From Planctomycetota bacterium (lineage in GTDB: Bacteria; Planctomycetota; Planctomycetia; Planctomycetales; Planctomycetaceae), in assembly GCA_003669575.1 (NCBI GenBank), contig QWOR01000058.1:1-5178 (forward strand): a DNA stretch of 5,178 bases, given 5' to 3'. The position numbers and the translations under genes were made by a program. Shown one piece after another: positions 1 through 4,918 of the stretch. The notes beneath the pieces are model-generated. The model saw only the letters and a list, made by a program, of their open reading frames with translations, did no database searches and was not told where the DNA came from. Every line of letters begins with the position of its first letter. Position 1 is the stretch's first letter.

Positions 1-140
1 ACTCGGAACTATCGTGAGGCGTCGAACACTTCCGATGCCTCCTTTTACAACGCATCGACTACCTGCCCATTAGGAGTCGATGCGTTGTTTTTTATTAACC
101 ACTCGGAATCTGACGCTTCCGGGGGATCTCCGATCACTGG
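1..140. other. Left-edge non-coding region between convergent transcripts
   Basis: No gene is identifiable here. In the + direction one frame reaches a TGA at 15-17 and another a TAG at 71-73. The end of a rightward gene could therefore lie at 15-17, just before the terminator at 47-93, but too few codons are present to recognise a product. The rest is the 3' flank of the leftward gene that stops at 141. An 8-bp direct repeat, ACTCGGAA, occurs at 1-8 and 101-108, exactly 100 bp apart on either side of the terminator. A weak CGGAA/TTCCG inverted repeat (104-108 with 116-120) also sits here. Confidence 0.5.
47..93 (+). terminator. Strong rho-independent terminator for a gene left of the window
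   Basis: A perfect 14-bp stem pairs 47-60 with 75-88. The loop can add a further CCT/AGG pairing (62-64 with 72-74) after one bulged A, leaving a 7-nt loop. The right arm runs directly into a T tract (88-93). The T tract lies only on the rightward side; a leftward transcript would leave the hairpin into an A-rich stretch. It therefore terminates a + strand transcript that enters from the left. It may also block readthrough from the leftward genes by its stem alone, but that is inference. Confidence 0.93.
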
Positions 141-746
141 CTACGGCTTTACTGCTGGAGCGGTCGCCTCTGGTGCGGCGGGCTGTGCCCCGGGCGAGGC
201 CGCCAGTTGAACGGAATACTTCGTCAGCCACTCCTGCAGTGGCCGGGTCGAGAATAGCGTTCGGGAACGCTTCTCCGGGCGTCGCTGTTCCAGAAAGATC
301 TCGATCACCTGGTACTGGCTCAGGTCAGTGTTCTCATTCGCCAGCTGGAGCAGCGTCTTGTAGGCCTCCTCGACACGCGGATCGACCTGCATGGTGTCAG
401 TCAGCGTCAGACGATCCTCGTCTTCCGGCTTGGTTCCTGGAGGCCGAGGGAGGCCGTCCGTGGGGTCGAAATCGACAGCGATGACCATGCGTAGTGTCGG
501 CTTGCTGTCAGGCTGGTGGCTCTTGTGCTTCCCCCCGATCACCCGGGGCATCGAGTTCGGATACCGGGCATTGATCGCAATCTGCAGCGGACGAAACGGA
601 CGGGTGTGCAACTCCCAATACATATACATCAGCGAGATCATCGCGATCGCAAACAAGAACATGATCACGACCATCCACGTCCCCGACCGTCTCCAGGGGG
701 GCACGATCCGTTGGTGATCGGGAATCGAATGATCAGTAGTCGGCAT
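141..746 (-). CDS. Membrane-anchored protein of unknown function
   Basis: I do not recognise this 201-residue protein. It has a short polar N-terminus, a basic patch (WRRSG) just before one hydrophobic helix at about residues 23-45, then a soluble domain of about 115 residues and a Pro/Ala-rich tail (from about residue 183). The single helix with no cleavage-like site suggests a membrane anchor rather than an exported protein. The soluble part has a strand-like stretch (LRMVIAVDF), an acidic segment (PEDEDRLTLTD) and a basic RRPEKRSR segment. The ATG at 746 is preferred because AAGAGA (752-757 on the complement) lies 5 nt upstream of it; the GTG codon immediately before it (747-749) would leave only 2 nt. 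It is the last gene of the leftward cluster, 80 nt after the two-helix membrane gene. The coding region is intact and ends with TAG. Confidence 0.82.
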   Translation of the reverse strand: MPTTDHSIPDHQRIVPPWRRSGTWMVVIMFLFAIAMISLMYMYWELHTRPFRPLQIAINARYPNSMPRVIGGKHKSHQPDSKPTLRMVIAVDFDPTDGLPRPPGTKPEDEDRLTLTDTMQVDPRVEEAYKTLLQLANENTDLSQYQVIEIFLEQRRPEKRSRTLFSTRPLQEWLTKYSVQLAASPGAQPAAPEATAPAVKP

Positions 747-771
747 CACAGTCTCTTGTACAGAACCAACA

Positions 772-816
772 CTCGCCTGCGGGCGGCCTCGTGTCGGCAG
801 GATTGTAGTTCGCGAG
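772..816 (-). other. Imperfect hairpin between two membrane-protein genes
   Basis: In the gap between the two membrane genes, CTCGC (772-776) can pair with GCGAG (812-816), and CTGC (777-780) with GCAG (797-800), leaving an 11-nt bulge on one side and a 16-nt loop. There is no T tract in the leftward direction, so it is not a standard terminator. It could be a processing or attenuation structure, or chance in GC-rich DNA. Confidence 0.3.
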
Positions 817-826
817 GGTAGGCAGA

Positions 827-1096
827 CTACTTGGAGTCATCGTCCTCTTCAGATCGGGTCGCTGCGATTCGCCTGGCCACCCACCGACCGAGTACGAAAT
901 GCCCGAGAATATTCAGTGCCACAAACACCAGCAGCCCCAGTAAAACCTGCAGATTAATGACATTCACCATGAGCATCATGAGGGCCATAAAGCCCCCTGC
1001 CAGCATCAGCAGCCAGATGACCCCCAGCCAGGTATACGCGTCCGAACCCGCTGCAGAGCGGGAAGGCAGTCGGGGAGTTGGCGTGGGTGTACTCAA
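827..1096 (-). CDS. Small two-helix membrane protein of unknown function
   Basis: This 89-residue protein has a Thr/Pro/Ser-rich N-terminus (about residues 1-20), two long hydrophobic helices (about 23-46 and 48-70) with a very short turn, then a basic stretch (RWVARRIAATR) and an acidic tail (SEEDDDSK). The basic residues after the second helix suggest both ends face the cytoplasm under the positive-inside rule. The start is a TTG at 1094-1096; the next in-frame Met lies inside the first helix. A Shine-Dalgarno AGGGA (1105-1109 on the complement) sits 8 nt upstream, supporting the TTG. Its start overlaps the SRPBCC stop as TTGA, which implies translational coupling and suggests the two products work together. 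I cannot assign it to a named family. The dense runs of Leu, Met and Val argue for a real membrane protein, not a random frame. Confidence 0.85.
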   Translation of the reverse strand: MSTPTPTPRLPSRSAAGSDAYTWLGVIWLLMLAGGFMALMMLMVNVINLQVLLGLLVFVALNILGHFVLGRWVARRIAATRSEEDDDSK

Positions 1097-1551
1097 GTCA
1101 GTAGTCCCTGGGCAATTAAACGGCGGAGGTTCTGTTCCCGCTGGAAGAAGTTCTCTTCGAGCATGTCGTTCACCTTCGCCTCAGAAAGCAACAGGCCGAC
1201 GATCCCACCCGGTTTCGTGTAGTCGATCACATCGATCATCCGCGTCTGGTCACCGACCACTTCAAACCGGTGCTCATGCCGCCAGCTTTTCATCGGTCCT
1301 TCCAGCTGGACTTCGACGATGAGTTCTGGATGGGCAAATTCCGCAATCTCGTGGATGGCATTCTGAACCTGTCCCATGACCACCATCTGGATCGAGATCC
1401 GAGATCCGGTCGAGACGATCTCAGGAGCCTCTTTAAACTTCAATCCGACAGCCGAACTTGTGACCTTGGCCACGTTGGCGGGCTTCGACAAAAAGTCGAA
1501 CAGAACCGGACGCGGTATGGGCAGGAGAATACTCTCTTCAAAGATTGCCAT
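1093..1551 (-). CDS. SRPBCC-fold (START/Bet v1-like) ligand-binding protein
   Basis: A 152-residue protein with the layout of small bacterial SRPBCC proteins: an N-terminal strand (FEESILLPIPRPVLFDFLS) leading into the first short helices, central strands, the segment GPMKSWRHEHRFE (residues 85-97), then TRMIDVIDYTKPGG (103-116) and a long C-terminal helix (about 124-148). The fold makes a deep hydrophobic pocket for lipids, polyketides or other small molecules, and members include cyclase/dehydrase-like proteins and lipid carriers; the ligand cannot be read from sequence. No signal peptide or membrane helix is present, so it is probably cytoplasmic. The start is ATG at 1549-1551, with Shine-Dalgarno AGGTGA (1559-1564 on the complement) 7 nt upstream. 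A longer reading from a TTG at 1617 adds 22 residues that do not look like the fold and run through a hairpin. It overlaps the next gene by TTGA. Confidence 0.87.
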   Translation of the reverse strand: MAIFEESILLPIPRPVLFDFLSKPANVAKVTSSAVGLKFKEAPEIVSTGSRISIQMVVMGQVQNAIHEIAEFAHPELIVEVQLEGPMKSWRHEHRFEVVGDQTRMIDVIDYTKPGGIVGLLLSEAKVNDMLEENFFQREQNLRRLIAQGLLT

Positions 1552-1628
1552 TTCGGGCTCACCTGGAACATGGATTGTCGTGTCGGTCCATTGTCGCCGG
1601 ACCGACAGCGAGTACAAGGGCGAAAGGC
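1552..1628 (-). promoter_or_regulatory. 77-nt gap with perfect hairpin upstream of the SRPBCC gene
   Basis: TGTCGGTCC (1581-1589) and GGACCGACA (1599-1607) form a perfect 9-bp inverted repeat with a 9-nt loop. The heptamer ATTGTCG occurs both just before the left arm (1574-1580) and in the loop (1590-1596). The hairpin lies after the methyltransferase stop and before the SRPBCC ribosome-binding site (1559-1564). No T tract follows in the leftward direction. This favours an operator, an RNA processing or stability element, or a partial terminator, over a standard intrinsic terminator. Confidence 0.55.
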
Positions 1629-2435
1629 TTACTCTGGTGTCCAGATCGCGGGAGTTCCCCGATTCATCGCCCCCCGATCGGCAATCCGTCGGGCCTTCAT
1701 CCTCACATAGGGTGCCACGAACATCCCGCGATGCCGGAAGTTTCCCGGCTTGGCATCGGGGTTCCCGCGTTTCGGTTCCACGAGGTCTTCAATCACAAAC
1801 CCCGCCCGGCAGAGCCCCCCGACGAGTTCCTCCCAGCGGTGCAGGTACTCCCGCGTCCCGACTTCCCGGTAGGCGATATCATTCACATCGGGCAGCGGGT
1901 CGTCTCCAACGTAGTACGACACGCCGATCAGGTATCGGTGCTGAGAATCGTTGTCGACCACCTGCAGCGAGGTCGGCGTTTTGTGCTGGCTGATATAGAT
2001 CCCGCGGTCTTTGAGCACCCGTGCCACCTGTGCAAACACCGCTTCAATGCGTGGCACGTAACAGGTACTGACCGGCTGGTGGACGATGTCGAATGACTCC
2101 GCATCCAGCATCGACAGATCGTCCATCGAGCCTTCGACCAGCTTCAAAGTGTAGCCCCGCCGTTCCGCCTCGCGGGCATCAAGCCGCAGCATTGACGGGC
2201 TGAGATCTACGACCGTGACATCCGCTCCTGCTGCGGCATAGAGGATCGACTGCCAGCCGCCCCCAGCTGCCAGACAGAGTACCTTCAGGCCCTTCACGCT
2301 CCCGGGCAGCCAGCCACGACTGTCGAGCTGGACCAGCGGTTGAGCACATTCCTGATCGGTCGCCACCTTGGCAAAGGGGCTGCTCTGATCAGCGAGCGAG
2401 TTCCATGCCGTCCGATTCTGCTCGTACGGGTTCAT
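1629..2435 (-). CDS. Class I SAM-dependent methyltransferase
   Basis: This 268-residue protein has the Rossmann-type methyltransferase core. Motif I is VLCLAAGGG (residues 52-60), followed by VTVVDLSPSML (73-83) with D77 placed to bind the SAM ribose. The acidic segment EGSMDDLSM (101-109) comes next, then SFDIVHQP (114-121) and ARVLKDRGIYIS (138-149). Motif I has the LCLAxGGG form in place of the common DxGxGxG; I recall this variant from a subfamily of bacterial methyltransferases. The C-terminal part (about 190-250) probably covers the substrate site, and the last 20 residues look like a loose tail. The acceptor is unknown. The ATG at 2433-2435 overlaps the hydrolase stop as ATGA, and GGGTGA (2442-2447 on the complement) lies 6 nt upstream, so translation is probably coupled. 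A small-molecule substrate shared with the hydrolase is plausible but inferred. Confidence 0.92.
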   Translation of the reverse strand: MNPYEQNRTAWNSLADQSSPFAKVATDQECAQPLVQLDSRGWLPGSVKGLKVLCLAAGGGWQSILYAAAGADVTVVDLSPSMLRLDAREAERRGYTLKLVEGSMDDLSMLDAESFDIVHQPVSTCYVPRIEAVFAQVARVLKDRGIYISQHKTPTSLQVVDNDSQHRYLIGVSYYVGDDPLPDVNDIAYREVGTREYLHRWEELVGGLCRAGFVIEDLVEPKRGNPDAKPGNFRHRGMFVAPYVRMKARRIADRGAMNRGTPAIWTPE

Positions 2436-3403
2436 ACGGAATCACCCGTCCATTCCACTGCGGGCCAGCCGAGCATTTCCCGTGTCTGCTTGCACACGCC
2501 AATCAGCGTTCCCCCAGCTGCGGCGGGAAACAGATCGAGCCGACGCAGGAATCCATGAACCTGGCCCAGGCAGGCCACCCGCCGCACCGTCACTCCGGCA
2601 GCCTGAAGCTTGCTGGCGTAGGCATGGCCTTCGTCACGCAGCGGGTCATACTCGGCGGTGAGAACGATGGCCGGGGGCAATCCCTTGAGGTCCGCCTGCA
2701 GTGGTGATGCATAGGGTTCTTTCCCCTGTTCGGGGCTCTCCAGGTAGTGATTCCAGAACCACTTCATCGTCTCAGTCGTCAGGAAGTACCCCTTGCCGTT
2801 ATCTCGATAAGAACCCGTGTCGTAGTTGTGATCGGTGATCGGATAGAGCAGCACCTGAGCGGCGATTGCCGGATCGCCTCGATCACGAGCCATCAGTGCG
2901 ACCACAGCGGCGAGATTTCCGCCCGCACTGTCGCCACAGACGATCAGTCGCGACGGATCACCATTGAAGTTCTCAATGAACTTCGACGCCCACACGGTCG
3001 CGGCGTAACAGTCTTCCGCTGCTGCGGGATACTTGTTCTCGGGAGCCAGACGGTAGTCGACCGAAATGACGATGGCTTCCATTGCATTACAGAGCCGGCG
3101 ACACATCCCATCGTGGCTCTTCGGCGACCCGACAACCCAGCCTCCCCCATGAAAGAACACAATCGTCGGGAGCAGGTCTTCGCGGTCTTCATGGATGAGC
3201 GGAGTGTAGACCAGTGCGGACAGCTCACCCTCCGGACCGGGAATCCAGATATCGCGAATCTCGGAAACAGCCTCTTTCCGGGACTTCAGCGGGGCAACAA
3301 GTGCCCTCGCCTGCTCTGGAGACACGGACTCCATCGGAGTTCCAGTCGCTTTGAACGCGTCAAGATACGCGCGTGCTTCAGGGGTCAGTGACATGGTCGC
3401 CAT
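2432..3403 (-). CDS. Alpha/beta hydrolase, hormone-sensitive-lipase (family IV) esterase
   Basis: A 323-residue protein of usual family length. It hydrolyses carboxylic esters through a Ser-Asp-His triad. The oxyanion-hole motif HGGG is at residues 85-88 (in FFHGGGWVVGS) and the nucleophile elbow GDSAGG at 157-162 with S159. The acid is probably D253 in EYDPLRDEG and the base H283 in QVHGFLR. SVDYRLAPENKYPAAAED (114-131) is another hallmark of this family. Residues 1-50 form the variable helical cap. No signal peptide is visible, so it is probably cytoplasmic. The start is the ATG at 3401-3403; a second in-frame ATG at 3392-3394 is a credible alternative, and neither has a good Shine-Dalgarno. 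It is the first gene of the leftward cluster, and its promoter should lie in 3404-3758. The natural substrate (short-chain ester, lactone or similar) cannot be deduced. Confidence 0.95.
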   Translation of the reverse strand: MATMSLTPEARAYLDAFKATGTPMESVSPEQARALVAPLKSRKEAVSEIRDIWIPGPEGELSALVYTPLIHEDREDLLPTIVFFHGGGWVVGSPKSHDGMCRRLCNAMEAIVISVDYRLAPENKYPAAAEDCYAATVWASKFIENFNGDPSRLIVCGDSAGGNLAAVVALMARDRGDPAIAAQVLLYPITDHNYDTGSYRDNGKGYFLTTETMKWFWNHYLESPEQGKEPYASPLQADLKGLPPAIVLTAEYDPLRDEGHAYASKLQAAGVTVRRVACLGQVHGFLRRLDLFPAAAGGTLIGVCKQTREMLGWPAVEWTGDSV

Positions 3404-3758
3404 CTCAAGGAAGCCACCCGGGAGATCCGCTGTGGCATGGCACAGTCTAACCGACTCCGCCGGGAAACCCGAGTCCCGCTCACATCAGGAATTCTCCATG
3501 GGTACTTCTGCAGGTTGTCGGTTACCGGTCCATAGAGACCAACGCGATCAGACTGCCATTGAGGTCTGGATACGATGTTCGCGATGGCGAGATGCTGCGT
3601 CCCGCGTCGCGACCAGAGGAAGATGTTTTCCAGGATGGAAACTATCTCGGGAATCGACTCGCTTCTCACGTTCACGAGTCACGCCGGTTCTGGACTTCTG
3701 CCCATCGCCCGCTAAGCTCGTCAGAAGTTCCATGCCCCCTCCCTTTGATGGCAGCTCC
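3404..3758. promoter_or_regulatory. Divergent intergenic region between the hydrolase and oxidoreductase genes
   Basis: This 355-bp stretch separates two gene starts that point away from each other, so it should hold promoters for both. I could not pick out a convincing -35/-10 pair on either strand. Small elements visible are GACTCG/CGAGTC, an inverted repeat near 3655-3680, and two TCGCGA hexamers at 3579-3584 and 3607-3612, the second within the palindrome GTCGCGAC. Open frames on both strands cross the region, but their translations are Arg/Ser/Pro-rich and resemble no known protein. One + frame (ATG at 3559) ends at a TGA that overlaps the ATG at 3759. Confidence 0.5.
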
Positions 3759-4733
3759 ATGAGTCCTCTGAAATTCGGCATCCTTGGTTGTGGTCGCATT
3801 GTGCAGCGGGGATTGATCCCGGGCTTGAAGGGATCACAGCTGGCGGTGTTGCATGCATTGGCCAGCGAGCGGCCCGGGGTTGCCCAGGAATGGGCCACGA
3901 CCCACGGCGTGCCACACGCCTACGACTCGTATCAGGCGGTACTCGACAATCCAGAAGTCGACGCGGTCTACATTCCCTGTACCGGTGAAGAGCATATTCG
4001 CTGGACGCTCGCAGCTGCGAAAGCCGGTAAGCATGTGCTGTGTGAGAAGCCGCTGGCCCTGAACATGGAAGAAGCCCATGAGATGGTCGAGGCCTGCCGC
4101 TCTGCCGACGTGATTCTGCAGGAAGCCTTCATGTGGCGACATCACCCGCGATCCAAGATGGCACGCGCACTCGTGCGCCAGGGGGCAATCGGTGCTCTGC
4201 GGCAGATCGTCGCCAGTTTCTCTTTTGATATCGACCGTAACGACTGGCGTCTGCTCCCCGAGCGTGGTGGCGGAGCCATGTGGGACGTGGGCTGTTACGG
4301 AGTGAATTGCTCACGGTACTTCACCGAGACAGAGCCAACCCAGATTGATTCCAGTGCTCATTGGTGGCCAACCGGCGTCGACATGACGATGCGCATTGGA
4401 CTGACCTTCCCCGGTGATATCCTCGCCAACATCGACTGCAGCTTTGAGTTGCCCTATCGCTGCCAGGCGGAAATCGTCGGCGAGAAAGGCACCATCCTGC
4501 TCGAAGATGCCTTCGTGCCCCCCGATGTCAGCGTTCTCAAGATCAAGCGAGGCGTGGACAAGAACACTCCCTGGGAGGAGATCCAGATCCCCGCAGCCAA
4601 CCAGTATGCGGAACAGGTGAACGACTTCTGCCGCTCGATTTCCGCAGGCCATCTGGTCGACCCGGGTGAGGACGGCCTAGCGAACATGAAGGTCCTCGAG
4701 CTCGCCCATCAACTCGCCGCCGGCCGCAGCTGA
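3759..4733 (+). CDS. Gfo/Idh/MocA-family NAD(P)-dependent oxidoreductase
   Basis: A 324-residue protein. The N-terminal Rossmann domain (about 1-122) has the dinucleotide motif GILGCGRI (7-14), then VDAVYIPCTGEEHIRW (67-82) and the family signature HVLCEKPLA (92-100) with K97. The C-terminal sheet domain carries EAFMWRHHP (122-130) and GGAMWDVGCYGVN (171-183). D176 and Y180 fit the DxxxH/Y catalytic motif; the Tyr, where inositol dehydrogenases have His, points towards the glucose-fructose oxidoreductase / xylose dehydrogenase / dihydrodiol dehydrogenase branch. Substrate is probably a sugar or related polyol, not provable here. There is no Tat signal peptide, so it is cytoplasmic. I prefer the ATG at 3759 because the Rossmann strand starts five residues later; an in-frame ATG at 3732 would add nine residues (MPPPFDGSS). 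It is transcribed away from the hydrolase cluster and stops inside a hairpin. Confidence 0.94.
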   Translation: MSPLKFGILGCGRIVQRGLIPGLKGSQLAVLHALASERPGVAQEWATTHGVPHAYDSYQAVLDNPEVDAVYIPCTGEEHIRWTLAAAKAGKHVLCEKPLALNMEEAHEMVEACRSADVILQEAFMWRHHPRSKMARALVRQGAIGALRQIVASFSFDIDRNDWRLLPERGGGAMWDVGCYGVNCSRYFTETEPTQIDSSAHWWPTGVDMTMRIGLTFPGDILANIDCSFELPYRCQAEIVGEKGTILLEDAFVPPDVSVLKIKRGVDKNTPWEEIQIPAANQYAEQVNDFCRSISAGHLVDPGEDGLANMKVLELAHQLAAGRS

Positions 4734-4745
4734 TCGCGGCGAGTT
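4711..4745 (+). terminator. Hairpin straddling the oxidoreductase stop codon
   Basis: AACTCGCCGC (4711-4720) and GCGGCGAGTT (4736-4745) form a perfect, GC-rich 10-bp stem. The 15-nt loop contains the stop codon TGA (4731-4733) and a small CGGCCG palindrome. No T tract follows, so it is not a textbook intrinsic terminator. It may be a U-less terminator, a barrier to 3' exonucleases, or a structure acting on termination of translation. That it marks the end of this transcript is inferred from its position. Confidence 0.5.
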
Positions 4746-4876
4746 CGGAGTGCCAAACTGATCCTAGTTCTCCACATGCATGCGAGGATTGATCTGGTAT
4801 GCGACCTCAGTCCTGATCGATCACAAGAACTCATGAATTGAGATTTTTCGCCTCTGTGTGCCATCCCCTAGGTGCG

Positions 4877-4894
4877 TAGAATACATACATTCGA
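4877..4894 (+). promoter_or_regulatory. Candidate -10 element and overlapping dyad upstream of dps
   Basis: TAGAAT (4877-4882) differs from the TATAAT consensus at one position and lies 36 nt before the dps start. It is also the left half of an imperfect dyad, TAGAAT-N6-ATTCGA, so a repressor bound there would cover the promoter. No good -35 lies 16-18 nt upstream; a TTGAGA at 4838-4843 is too far away. Dps genes are often controlled by Fur, PerR or OxyR-type regulators, but this dyad does not clearly match any of those boxes. Confidence 0.3.
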
Positions 4895-4905
4895 TCCTTG
4901 GCATT

Positions 4906-4911
4906 GAAAGG
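4906..4911 (+). promoter_or_regulatory. Ribosome-binding site of dps
   Basis: GAAAGG lies 7 nt upstream of the ATG at 4919, good spacing for a Shine-Dalgarno. It fixes the start of the partial Dps gene, since no other in-frame start gives the expected N-terminal length. Confidence 0.7.
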
Positions 4912-4918
4912 CACATTC

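Noticed and set aside
1552..1617. TTG start at 1617 for the SRPBCC gene
   Set aside because: The added 22 residues do not fit the fold and cross the hairpin. The ATG at 1551 has a strong AGGTGA ribosome-binding site at ideal spacing.
1376..2096. Long + strand open frames opposite the methyltransferase and SRPBCC genes (up to about 205 codons)
   Set aside because: Their translations are Arg/Pro/Ser-rich without domains, and they lie opposite genes with clear motifs. They are open only because of codon bias on the other strand.
2747..3391. 214-codon + strand frame opposite the hydrolase gene
   Set aside because: The minus strand has the complete HGGG, GDSAGG, Asp and His triad. The antisense translation has no recognisable features.
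3385..3675. 96-codon minus strand frame in the divergent region overlapping the hydrolase start
   Set aside because: It overlaps the hydrolase coding region out of frame, has Arg/Ser-rich composition and no homology that I recognise. I cannot support it as a gene.
3351..3758. Extension of the oxidoreductase frame upstream to an ATG at 3351
   Set aside because: It would add 136 residues with no family counterpart and run into the hydrolase 5' end. The family starts a few residues before the Rossmann glycine motif.
4831..4848. CTCA/TGAG hairpin followed by ATTTTT in the gap before dps
   Set aside because: The stem is only 4 bp, too weak for a rho-independent terminator.
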